Positions 37,164-44,304 of a DNA stretch of 64,000 nt are shown piece by piece; the stretch's first letter is position 1, and each line of letters starts with the position of its first letter. The stretch covers positions 26,507 through 90,506 of the forward strand of contig JBEKCO010000002.1 of assembly GCA_050014835.1 (NCBI GenBank). The letters are read 5' to 3'. A model generated the notes under the pieces. It was given only the letters and a program-made list of their open reading frames with translations. It was not told the origin of the DNA and searched no databases. Source of the DNA: Bog-793 sp050014835. Its GTDB lineage: Bacteria; Actinomycetota; Acidimicrobiia; Acidimicrobiales; Bog-793. Made by a program: the position numbers and the translations under genes.

Positions 37164-37383
37164 CAGGCGACCCTCGATTCGCGGGATTCGCACCGGATCG
37201 GCGCTTCAGCGCGATTCGGGCGCGAAAGCGTGAAAGGCGCCGCGGACGCTGACATTCCGCTGACACGGTGGCGACGAGCAGGGATTTTCACGGCGCTAGC
37301 GGACCTACAGTCAACAGGTCGTGCCAGGTCGACCACGCGGTGAAAGCGAGGGGTCGCTGCGCGCTTAGTGCTAGCAGGCGTCG
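37164..37383. promoter_or_regulatory. Promoter region of the packaging operon with repeat copy 2
   Basis: This 220-bp spacer between the helicase-like gene's stop and the HTH gene's start carries the second copy of the CGCTGACATTCCGCTGACA repeat at 37247-37265. It is the only gap in the minus-strand genes large enough for a promoter, so the repeat may be an operator as well as an integrase site. Confidence 0.5.
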
Positions 37384-38661
37384 TCATTGGTCGGTCTCCG
37401 CGAACAGGGAATCGAGATCCTCGTCGTCGATGGGCGGTGCATCGTCGAACGTTGCTTGTGACGGTGTGACGCTTGTGACGTTCGCTATAGGGGACTGTCC
37501 TACGGTCACCGGATCGGTCTCGGATCCCCTAGGACTGCCTACATAGGTAGCCGTCACATCCGTCACCTCCGACACGGCCGGCAAGTAGCGGGACCACGGG
37601 TCGAACAGGTCGGCCCGCGAGTAGCCCTTGCTGGTACGGTCGCCGATCCGCACCGTGCGCGGCTTCACCTCGTAACGGGCGAGTCGCCTGGCAAGGCTGC
37701 GGGCGTCGAGCGGCTTGCCGCGGAGATCGGCCCACGGCGCGTCCTCGAGTGCCACAAGCGCAGCGAGAATCTCCTCGGTGGACAGGTGTTCACGTTCACC
37801 AAAGACGGACCGGAGGTCGTCGAGGAGGCGGATGCCGAGAGACGGCGGTGCAGCTTTCGAGGCGGCGACAAGTGCCACGGCCGCACGGCGGGCTCGCTCC
37901 GGCCAGTCGTCGCCGGCCGCGTCCGCCACCGCGAGGAGCGCTTCCCAGACGTCGGCGTTGCGGTCCTCGATCCCCTCTGGCATCTCGGGCCACGAGTCGA
38001 CCGGGATCGACGCGGCCCAGGCGGCGAGACCGTCGCGGATCGCGTTTCCCGTCGCCCGGTGGATCCGGTGACGGAAGGGCTCGATCATCTCAGTCGGGGA
38101 GCGGCGGCGCATGTGGATCACGACGGCCCGGGACATCAGCGTGTCGGGGAGGTCATTCAGCCCGGCGAGGGCGACCGCGCAGTAGGCGGGGAGCTCCTCC
38201 ACCTCGACCGTTTTGCCGCGCACGACGCAACGGCCGGCGACCGCGCCTTTACGGTGCCCGGCGTTCAGCATCCCGCGGACGTCCTCATTCTCTTTGGCGC
38301 GTGGGCCGAACACGGTGTCGATCTCGTCGTAGAGGATCGTCGGCAGGCCGGCCTCGTCCGAGACCTTGCGGAACAGGTAGGCGGGTGTCGTGTTGACCGC
38401 GTGGACCGGACGTGGCACGAGGAGCTCGGTCACCTCGAGCGCCCGACTCTTACCGCTGCCAGGCTCGGGGGACTCAAAGAAGATCCGCGGCGTCGACTCC
38501 CAGGCGTCCATCCGGTGCGTGTGCGCGGTCCAAAGGACATGGGCGACGCGGGCGTGCTCGGTCGGGTAGGCGATGAAGCGCGACAGGAACTCCTCGGTCT
38601 CGTCGAGCAGGTCGGCTCCGACGTTCGCCGCGATGCGATTGGCGCGGGTGCTAACCGACAT
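37384..38661 (-). CDS. DUF3631-domain ATPase/helicase-like replication protein
   Basis: This 425-aa protein has P-loop 'ESPEPGSGKSRALEV' (63-77), Walker B 'ILYDEIDTVFGP' and arginine-finger-like 'GMLNAGHRKGAVAGR'. The C-terminal DUF3631 region runs from about 290 to 385 and includes 'RKPLDARSLARRLARYEV'-like residues. The family is found at the end of phage primase-helicases and alone in mobile elements. No primase domain is present, so it probably assists or controls replication or excision of the element. The ATG at 38661 overlaps the preceding gene by 11 bp. The tail (390-425) is acidic and unstructured. Confidence 0.78.
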   Translation of the reverse strand: MSVSTRANRIAANVGADLLDETEEFLSRFIAYPTEHARVAHVLWTAHTHRMDAWESTPRIFFESPEPGSGKSRALEVTELLVPRPVHAVNTTPAYLFRKVSDEAGLPTILYDEIDTVFGPRAKENEDVRGMLNAGHRKGAVAGRCVVRGKTVEVEELPAYCAVALAGLNDLPDTLMSRAVVIHMRRRSPTEMIEPFRHRIHRATGNAIRDGLAAWAASIPVDSWPEMPEGIEDRNADVWEALLAVADAAGDDWPERARRAAVALVAASKAAPPSLGIRLLDDLRSVFGEREHLSTEEILAALVALEDAPWADLRGKPLDARSLARRLARYEVKPRTVRIGDRTSKGYSRADLFDPWSRYLPAVSEVTDVTATYVGSPRGSETDPVTVGQSPIANVTSVTPSQATFDDAPPIDDEDLDSLFAETDQ

Positions 38662-38857
38662 CGGCGTCGCTCCTCCGTAGGCCGCGCAGCGCCTCCTCGA
38701 CGATCCGATCGGCGACGGCCTCCTCGATCCCGAGTGCGTCGGCGAGCTCGAGCACTCCCTCGGCGACGCGGCGCGGATCACGGGTGAACCTCGCGACCTC
38801 GGCGACGACTTCGGCCAGCCGAGTCGGGTCGGCGATCAACTCGACGTCAGGACGCAT
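38651..38857 (-). CDS. Small hypothetical protein (68 aa)
   Basis: This 68-aa helical protein starts MRPDVELIADPTRLAEVVAE. It overlaps both neighbours by 11 bp, indicating coupling in the early operon. No known domain. Confidence 0.55.
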   Translation of the reverse strand: MRPDVELIADPTRLAEVVAEVARFTRDPRRVAEGVLELADALGIEEAVADRIVEEALRGLRRSDADVG

Positions 38858-39230
38858 GGCGGCTCTCCGATCGCCTCATGCACCCCGGGCGGTTGGCCTC
38901 GGCGAGCGCCTCGAACAGCTCGGGGTCGCGAAGAATCACGATCGGTTCAACCTCGTCGAGCACGGCCCGGATCTCGTCGGCGGTCGTGTCGTCGAGCAAG
39001 GGGAGCAGGCGGACGATGTTGGCGCGCGTCTCGGGGTCGGCGCCGCGGATCCGAAACACCTTCTCGAACATCTCCCAGCCGCGTGCGACGTCATCGGGGT
39101 CGTTCGGGTCAAGCGTGATAAGGCGCTTCACCGGTACGGGCGACGGAGCCTCAGCCGGGGCGGCGTGCATGGCGAGCACCGCCCGTGCTAGGCGCGGACG
39201 ATCGGCGGCGTCGATCGGGCCGAACGTCAT
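38847..39230 (-). CDS. Hypothetical helical protein (127 aa)
   Basis: This 127-aa acidic protein contains 'RANIVRLLPLLDDTTADEIRAV', quoted here in part, which looks like two amphipathic helices. The ATG at 39230 overlaps the preceding stop (ATGA). No recognised family. It lies between an excisionase-like gene and the helicase-like gene. Confidence 0.55.
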   Translation of the reverse strand: MTFGPIDAADRPRLARAVLAMHAAPAEAPSPVPVKRLITLDPNDPDDVARGWEMFEKVFRIRGADPETRANIVRLLPLLDDTTADEIRAVLDEVEPIVILRDPELFEALAEANRPGCMRRSESRHAS

Positions 39231-39493
39231 CGGGCAACCTCTGCGGTTGCCCGGTTCACCCCCTCGGCACCGCCCGACAAGGTGCCGGGCGGGAGTGCAA
39301 GCGCGACCTCGACAGAGGCCGTCGCGTAGAGAATCTTCCGACCGCAATAGAGCGGCTCGAGTCCAAGCGGTCGGTTTCCATGTCTCAGACCCGAGTAGAT
39401 CGCCCAGGCCGAAACGCCGGCGGCGGCGGCGACCTCAGGCACGGTCAGCGTGTGTCGCGTCGTGCGCGGCGTGAGAGTCGTCGTGGTCGTCAC
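39227..39493 (-). CDS. Excisionase-like winged-helix DNA-binding protein (88 aa)
   Basis: This 88-aa protein has 'TLTVPEVAAAAGVSAWAIY' followed by 'GNRPLGLEPLYCGRKILYAT', the helix-turn-helix plus wing of MerR/excisionase-like proteins. Such proteins direct integrase to excise. The GTG start at 39493 overlaps the repressor-like gene's stop (GTGA). It lies opposite the integrase across the divergent control region. Confidence 0.7.
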   Translation of the reverse strand: MTTTTTLTPRTTRHTLTVPEVAAAAGVSAWAIYSGLRHGNRPLGLEPLYCGRKILYATASVEVALALPPGTLSGGAEGVNRATAEVAR

Positions 39494-39744
39494 GACGCGT
39501 CCTCGCCGTTCGCCTTGAGCAGCGCAGACAAGGCGGCCCCATACCGTACGGCGAGCTGGCCCCGCGGCTGACGGCCGGTCTCTTCCCACCTCCAGACATT
39601 GACCTCGCTGGTTGCGACCATCCGCGCCAGCTCGCGACGGGAGAGGCCGGCCAGTTCTCGGATCCGGCGGCCGCCACCATCGCGGGCCAGCTGACGCGCC
39701 GTAGAGATCGCGAGGCCGTCGACAATCGGGGTAGTGGCGCTCAT
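39490..39744 (-). CDS. XRE/Cro-CI-type HTH regulator
   Basis: This 84-aa protein has 'RRIRELAGLSRRELARMVAT' and 'NVWRWEETGRQPRGQLAVRY', a clear Cro/CI-type helix-turn-helix. It is probably the repressor or Cro-like switch governing the divergent promoters beside it. The ATG at 39744 is chosen over one eight codons upstream because the HTH spacing fits and the extra residues are unusual (MAAATIML). It is the first gene of the minus-strand early operon. Confidence 0.72.
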   Translation of the reverse strand: MSATTPIVDGLAISTARQLARDGGGRRIRELAGLSRRELARMVATSEVNVWRWEETGRQPRGQLAVRYGAALSALLKANGEDAS

Positions 39745-39887
39745 GAGCATGATGGTAGCCGCTGCCAACCCCTAACCTAACGATTTCATGGCTTGTGACC
39801 TGCGACGTTTATGCTCCTCGTGTGCGAGCCCGATTAACGTACAAGGGTCGTTGACAACACCTTTACCCAAGGATTACCCTGTGAGTC
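39745..39887. promoter_or_regulatory. Divergent control region of the element; leaderless plus-strand promoter
   Basis: TTGACA (39851-39856) and a weak -10 (39875-39880, TACCCT) place a transcription start within a base or two of the GTG at 39888, so the plus-strand mRNA may be leaderless. GGGT/ACCC half-sites (39845-39848, 39864-39867 and 39876-39880) flank the promoter and may be operators for the adjacent HTH regulator. Confidence 0.45.
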
Positions 39888-40709
39888 GTGGAGCTGCGGC
39901 GGGTACTGGGCCAATCGACTGAGACGATCACCGCCAGGGACGGATCGCGTCGGCGCCTCCGTCTCACCTACGGTCTCGTCGACGATCGCCCGCAGGTCGT
40001 CGGAGTCGAATTGTGGGGCGCCGACCCGCAGCTCGTCGCCGACGAGCTCGCCGGGCGTGACGCGATCCTCGACACAGCCGAGCGCCTCACCGCGGAGCGG
40101 GACGCGGGCACGCTCTCAGCCGACGAGTGGCGCGACGCTCTCTGGCGGCTCATGAAGGCTGCTCTCTGCGGGCCGTGGTTGAACAATGGGACCGACGACA
40201 ACGGCGAGCCGATCGTCCCGGCGATGACGGCGCCCATAACGGCCGTCAGCATCCGCCTGCCGATCGGTCGCCTGCGCGACGAATGGACCGCTTCGATCCG
40301 GCGGCGTGAGGCGCTCTACAAGCGGGCCGTAGGTGCGCGCCGGGCGCATCCCGATCGGGAGCGGTTCACTCCCGAGGCGATCGAGCACGGCGAGCGTCTC
40401 GAAAGGGTCGCGGCTCACTTCGCTGCGGAAGCCGAGGCGATTCGCCCGAAGGACGGGCGCCGACGTGGCCGGCCCGCGTACGGCCGGGCGCACTTCGCGG
40501 AGGTTGCCCGGATCTACAGCGAGGCGATCGCCGACGGCGACCGCGCACCGCGCGGGCGGGTCGCCGTGCAGATGAACGTCGACAAGTCGACGGCGGCAAA
40601 GTGGATCGCCAGGTGCCGGAGATTGGTCCCGCCGCTACTGCCAAAGACTTCGGCGGGACGTGCCGCGGGATCGGTAAGCGAAGGTCGAGAGAGAGGGGAG
40701 CAATCGTGA
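39888..40709 (+). CDS. HTH DNA-binding protein upstream of integrase (273 aa)
   Basis: This 273-aa protein has an N-terminal domain of about 110 residues with no recognised family and a C-terminal helix-turn-helix 'GRVAVQMNVDKSTAAKWIAR' (about 224-243). It starts with a GTG at 39888 that may be the first base of the mRNA. Its stop overlaps the integrase start (GTGA), so the two are co-translated. Proteins of this layout precede integrases in actinobacterial integrative elements and probably regulate replication or integration. Confidence 0.65.
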   Translation: MELRRVLGQSTETITARDGSRRRLRLTYGLVDDRPQVVGVELWGADPQLVADELAGRDAILDTAERLTAERDAGTLSADEWRDALWRLMKAALCGPWLNNGTDDNGEPIVPAMTAPITAVSIRLPIGRLRDEWTASIRRREALYKRAVGARRAHPDRERFTPEAIEHGERLERVAAHFAAEAEAIRPKDGRRRGRPAYGRAHFAEVARIYSEAIADGDRAPRGRVAVQMNVDKSTAAKWIARCRRLVPPLLPKTSAGRAAGSVSEGRERGEQS

Positions 40710-41848
40710 GAGGTTTCATTCGAGAGCGCCGGCCGGGGAGTTTTACCGCTTACTGGGAGACGAGCGATCCGAGCACGGGCGCGCGCCGCCAGCACTCCAA
40801 GGGCGGGTTCCCGACGAGGGCCAAGGCGCGGCGACACTTGAACGTCGTCGTCGGCAAGGTCACGACGGGGGAGTGGCGACCGGACCAGTCGGTCACGGTA
40901 CGCGATCTGCTCGTCGAGCACTGGCTACCGGCCCAGCGCGCTCGAGAGCTACGGCCGGCGACCCTCGCGCAATACGAGGGAGTGATCGAGCATTGGATCG
41001 TGCCGCGGCTCGGCGGGACGAAGGTCGCGGCGCTCACGCCGGCCACCGTCGTCGACTTCGCGGCGGCGCTGCGATCGGAGCCGACCGCGAAGGGCCGAAA
41101 GGGACTGTCGCCGCGCTCGACGCAGCTGGCGGTCGGCGTGCTGAAGGCCGCGTGCGCCTTCGCCGTCTCGACGGAGATGATCGGGCGCAACCCGATCGCC
41201 GGCGTGCGCCGTCCTCGAGCCGAGGGCCAGGCGATGCGCGTGTGGACCAGCGCCGAGGCGAGGTCTTTTCTCGACGCGACGAGCGCCGACCGGCTCGGGT
41301 TCGCCTGGGCGCTACTGCTCACGCGTGGGCTCCGGCGTGGCGAGCTCTGCGGGCTCAAGTGGTCGGCGGTCGATCTCGCCGCGGGGACGCTGAAGATCGA
41401 GTCGACCCTCATAACGGTCGACGGCCAGCCGGTCGCGTCGCGGCCGAAAACGTCGGCGGGCCTGCGTTCGATCCCCCTCGACGCGCAACTCGTCGCCTTG
41501 CTCCGGGCGCACCGGAAGCGCCAACGGACCGAACAGGTCGCGGCTGGGCCGACGTACGAAAAGGGTGGCTACCTGCTCGCTGACGAGCTCGGTCGGCCGT
41601 ACCATCCCGACACGATCTCGGGGTGGTTCGAGGCGAGCGTGGCGGAGACGGGTCTTCCGCGGATCCGTCTCCACGATTGTCGCCACACGGCGGCGAGCCT
41701 CATGCTCGCCTCAGGCGTCCCGGTAAAGGTCGTCTCGGAGATCCTCGGGCACGCATCGCCGACGATCACGCTCTCGGTCTACGCTCACGTCATGCCGGGA
41801 ATGGCGGAGTCGGCCGGTGCCGCGCTGTCAGCGAGCTTGCTCGGATGA
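40706..41848 (+). CDS. int: Tyrosine recombinase (integrase)
   Basis: This 380-aa integrase has an N-terminal arm-binding domain (about 1-60, 'GSFTAYWETSDPSTGARRQH'), a core-binding SAM-like domain (65-160) and a catalytic domain. Catalytic residues are R210 ('TRGLRRGEL'), K248 ('RPKTSAG'), H323 and R326 ('LHDCRHT'), H349 ('EILGHAS') and Y359 ('SVYAHV'). The GTG at 40706 overlaps the upstream stop and follows GAGAGGGGAG; the longer frame is rejected. It integrates the element into the tRNA-Lys gene about 0.5 kb downstream. Confidence 0.95.
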   Translation: MRGFIRERRPGSFTAYWETSDPSTGARRQHSKGGFPTRAKARRHLNVVVGKVTTGEWRPDQSVTVRDLLVEHWLPAQRARELRPATLAQYEGVIEHWIVPRLGGTKVAALTPATVVDFAAALRSEPTAKGRKGLSPRSTQLAVGVLKAACAFAVSTEMIGRNPIAGVRRPRAEGQAMRVWTSAEARSFLDATSADRLGFAWALLLTRGLRRGELCGLKWSAVDLAAGTLKIESTLITVDGQPVASRPKTSAGLRSIPLDAQLVALLRAHRKRQRTEQVAAGPTYEKGGYLLADELGRPYHPDTISGWFEASVAETGLPRIRLHDCRHTAASLMLASGVPVKVVSEILGHASPTITLSVYAHVMPGMAESAGAALSASLLG

Positions 41849-42216
41849 CTTCCGACGCCGAGCGCCTCGCAGAGATTGACCTGTGGTGCTTCACGCTGCC
41901 TGTTTTCCGGCTCCTCGCTCGCCTTGATCGAGGTGAGTCATGCGACATCGACGAGGTACGAGTGCAGGCGTCGAACGGGGATTTCCTCGGTTGGCTCCAA
42001 AGAGGGCTCCAAAGTGATGGCATCGTCGCGGGGCTCTCGACCAAGGACCGCGCATACCTCAACGACTTCTTCCTTCGCCTCGACAACGTCGTCGACTCTC
42101 AACGAAAGTTCGGCGTCGATCGGAACGGCTACGCGTACGCGCTCGCGCTGTTCATCGAAGCGATCCAACAGCGGGATTCCCACTTTGAACCGCTGGGGGA
42201 TGCGCCAAACAACTAG
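41845..42216 (+). CDS. Hypothetical protein coupled to integrase (123 aa)
   Basis: This 123-aa acidic, helical protein starts MTSDAERLAEIDLWCFTLPV. The ATG overlaps the integrase stop (ATGA). No known domain. It is the last plus-strand gene before attR and may assist recombination or be cargo. Confidence 0.55.
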   Translation: MTSDAERLAEIDLWCFTLPVFRLLARLDRGESCDIDEVRVQASNGDFLGWLQRGLQSDGIVAGLSTKDRAYLNDFFLRLDNVVDSQRKFGVDRNGYAYALALFIEAIQQRDSHFEPLGDAPNN

Positions 42217-42285
42217 CGGTCGATCTGCCCACGGCAGAGATCACCGCGAGTGTTCTGCCCGCGTGTCAGCACTTCCGCCGCGATC

Positions 42286-42304
42286 CGCTGACATTCCGCT
42301 GACA
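42286..42304 (+). repeat. Copy 3 of the 19-bp repeat, near attR
   Basis: CGCTGACATTCCGCTGACA is identical to copies at 30469 and 37247, here 60 bp from attR, and is followed by TTCGGG so that GCTGACATTC is repeated at 11-bp spacing. An inverted partial copy (GTGTCAGC) lies at 42263-42270. Confidence 0.7.
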
Positions 42305-42363
42305 TTCGGGAAGGCGCGACGGAAGCCGGGAAGCAGAAAGGGTCTCTGACCTGCTCTTAGCTG

Positions 42364-42408
42364 GTGCGCCCCGAGGGACTCGAACCCTCAACCTGCGGAT
42401 TAAGAGTC
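42364..42408 (-). repeat. attR: 45-bp core inside tRNA-Lys
   Basis: Identical to 30307-30351. It covers the acceptor 3' strand, T arm, variable loop and anticodon loop of tRNA-Lys, the usual core for tRNA-targeting integrases. Confidence 0.92.
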
Positions 42409-42438
42409 CGTTGCTCTACCAGATTGAGCTAGAGGCGC
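42365..42438 (-). tRNA. tRNA-Lys (anticodon CTT)
   Basis: Cloverleaf: acceptor GCGCCTC/GGGGCGC, D arm GCTC/GAGC, anticodon loop CTCTTAA, T arm GAGGG/CCCTC with TTCGAGT. CCA is encoded at 42362-42364. The outermost anticodon-stem pair (A27-C43) is mismatched. The 3' half is supplied by the integrated element. Confidence 0.93.
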
Positions 42439-42497
42439 GTGTGCTGCATGATAACGGGTCCCGCGGGCTCGATCGGAGAACGCAGGCGAGCAATTGG

Positions 42498-42572
42498 GGT
42501 GACCGAGGGGACTTGAACCCCCGACCTCCAGGGCCACAACCTGGCGCTCTAACCAACTGAGCTACGGCCACC
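42498..42572 (-). tRNA. tRNA-His (anticodon GTG)
   Basis: Cloverleaf with acceptor GTGGCCG/CGGTCAC, anticodon loop TTGTGGC and T-loop TTCAAGT. The extra G at position -1 (42572) faces C73, the identity pair for HisRS. CCA is encoded at 42495-42497. Confidence 0.93.
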
Positions 42573-42665
42573 ATCGGCGCGCCGACATCGCCTCGGACGC
42601 GTCGCGAACAGCATGGCACACGGCCCAGCAAATCTGCAGCGGGGTGGACCCGCCGGAACGCAGGG

Positions 42666-43025
42666 CTATCCCTCGCGGCAGACGCAGAACTCGTTTCCCT
42701 CGGGATCGCCCATGACCTGCCACCAGCCGCCCTCGGATCCGGACATGGGCGTGCCGAGCTTCGTTGCCCCGAGGGCGACGAGGGCGTCGATGGTCGCTTG
42801 CGGATCACGGGCATAGAGATCGAGATGCACGCGGTTCTTCACTCGTTTCGGTTCGGGCACCCGCTGGAGGTAGACGATCGGCGAGGTCGCGTCGGGTGGG
42901 ACGAGGTCGAGGTAGACCCCGGCGCGGTCGAGATCACCGATCCCGTAACCGAGCGCGGTCGCCCAGAACGGCGCCAGCGCCTCGGGTTCCGTGCAGTCGA
43001 TTCCGATCTGGAGCCGTGGCGGCAT
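42666..43025 (-). CDS. VOC-family (glyoxalase-like) protein
   Basis: This 119-aa protein is one vicinal-oxygen-chelate domain: 'IGIDCTEPEALAPFWATALG', 'YLQRVPEP', 'NRVHLDLYARDP' and the C-terminal 'VMGDPEGNEFCVC' metal-site strand. Proteins of this subgroup are usually small-molecule binding or resistance proteins. The ATG at 43025 is chosen; an upstream extension has no similarity. It lies between tRNA-His and tRNA-Arg. Confidence 0.8.
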   Translation of the reverse strand: MPPRLQIGIDCTEPEALAPFWATALGYGIGDLDRAGVYLDLVPPDATSPIVYLQRVPEPKRVKNRVHLDLYARDPQATIDALVALGATKLGTPMSGSEGGWWQVMGDPEGNEFCVCREG

Positions 43026-43113
43026 GGTCCCACCTCCATCTGGTGAACGGTGGCAGGGTATATAGGAGACGACCACGGCGGCAATGCGCCGAGCGGTCGC
43101 GGGCGAGGCTTGA

Positions 43114-43187
43114 GCCCCCGTAGCTCAGCCGGACAGAGCAGCTGCCTTCTAAGCAGTTGGTCGCAGGTTCGAATCCTGCCGGGGGCG
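43114..43187 (+). tRNA. tRNA-Arg (anticodon TCT)
   Basis: Acceptor GCCCCCG/CGGGGGC, D arm GCTC/GAGC, anticodon loop CTTCTAA in stem GCTGC/GCAGT, T-loop TTCGAAT. CCA is not encoded after the discriminator G. Confidence 0.93.
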
Positions 43188-43290
43188 CACGCCGCGCGGG
43201 ACTGATTCCGGCGATCGCCGCAGCTCGCTAGCTTGGCGCGGAGATCGCACGGCGGTGCGACGTGGTCCGGCACCGACAGGGAGGCGCATC

Positions 43291-44304
43291 ATGCAGCTGG
43301 GCATGGTTGGTCTGGGGAGGATGGGCTCGAACCTGGTCCGTCGTCTCACGAGGTCCGGTCACGAGTGCGTCGCGTACGACGTCGACGCCGCCGCCGCGGC
43401 AGCGCTCGCGGGGGACGGGGTGGTCGCCGCGTCTTCGCTGGAGGAGCTCGTCGCGAGGCTGTCTGCGCCCCGTGGGATCTGGATGATGGTCCCCGCAGCC
43501 GTGACCGGCCAGACGGTGGAGGTGCTGGGCGAGCTCGTCGAGGCCGGTGACACGCTGATCGACGGTGGGAACTCTTACTATCGGGACGACGTCGAACGCG
43601 CCGAGAAGCTCGCCGCCGCGGGCGTGCACTACCTCGACGTCGGCACGAGCGGGGGGATCTGGGGACTCGAGCGTGGCTACTGCCTGATGATCGGCGGCGA
43701 AAAGGACGTCATCGGCCGCTTCGCTCCGATCTTCTCCGCTCTCGCACCAGGGGTCGAGGCGGCCGCGCGCACACTGGGTCGGACGAGTGATCCGTCCCCC
43801 GTCGAACAGGGTTGGCTCCACTGTGGTCCGAGTGGTGCCGGCCACTTCGTGAAGATGGTCCACAACGGCATTGAATACGCGTTGATGGCCGCCTACGCGG
43901 AAGGCCTCAACATCCTGGAGCACGCCGACGCGGGCGACGCCATGAGGGCGGTCGACGCCGAGACGGCTCCGCTTCGGGACCCGAAGTACTACCGGTATTC
44001 GCTCGACCTTGCCGACATCGCCGAGGTCTGGCGGCGCGGCAGCGTGATCGCGTCGTGGCTGCTCGACCTCACGGCCGAGGCGCTGCTGGCGGATCCGGAT
44101 CTCGGGCAGTTCACAGGACGGGTGTCCGATTCCGGCGAGGGACGGTGGACGAGCCTCGCGGCGATCGAAGAGGGAGTGCCGGCGACACTTCTCACCGCCG
44201 GCCTCTACGCGCGCTTCGGATCCCAGGGCGCGTCGTCGTTCGCCGACAGGTTGCTGTCCGCGCAGCGAAACGCCTTCGGCGGCCACGAGGAGATCCGACC
44301 GTGA
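43291..44304 (+). CDS. gnd: 6-phosphogluconate dehydrogenase, decarboxylating (short form)
   Basis: This 337-aa enzyme oxidises and decarboxylates 6-phosphogluconate to ribulose-5-phosphate. It has the Rossmann motif 'GMVGLGRMGSNLVRRL' (4-19), 'DTLIDGGNSYYRDD', 'GTSGGIWGLERGYCLMIGG' and 'GPSGAGHFVKMVHNGIEY' (catalytic Lys). Its length fits the shorter GntZ/YqeC-like type. The ATG at 43291 follows AGGGAGG. It overlaps pgi by 4 bp, so pentose-phosphate and glycolytic steps are co-expressed. Confidence 0.92.
   Translation: MQLGMVGLGRMGSNLVRRLTRSGHECVAYDVDAAAAAALAGDGVVAASSLEELVARLSAPRGIWMMVPAAVTGQTVEVLGELVEAGDTLIDGGNSYYRDDVERAEKLAAAGVHYLDVGTSGGIWGLERGYCLMIGGEKDVIGRFAPIFSALAPGVEAAARTLGRTSDPSPVEQGWLHCGPSGAGHFVKMVHNGIEYALMAAYAEGLNILEHADAGDAMRAVDAETAPLRDPKYYRYSLDLADIAEVWRRGSVIASWLLDLTAEALLADPDLGQFTGRVSDSGEGRWTSLAAIEEGVPATLLTAGLYARFGSQGASSFADRLLSAQRNAFGGHEEIRP

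Larger units (their letters stand above)
30307..42408. mobile_element. Integrative element in tRNA-Lys (satellite-like mini-prophage)
   Basis: Exact 45-bp direct repeats at 30307-30351 and 42364-42408 bound about 12.1 kb. The right copy is the 3' half of an intact tRNA-Lys gene. Inside lie a tyrosine integrase near the right end, an excisionase-like protein, a Cro/CI-type regulator, a DUF3631 ATPase, a split terminase, WhiB and many coupled small genes. Capsid, portal, scaffold, protease, tape-measure and lysis genes are not seen. The gene order resembles mini-prophages and phage-inducible satellites that package themselves in helper capsids; that lifestyle is inference. Confidence 0.88.
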
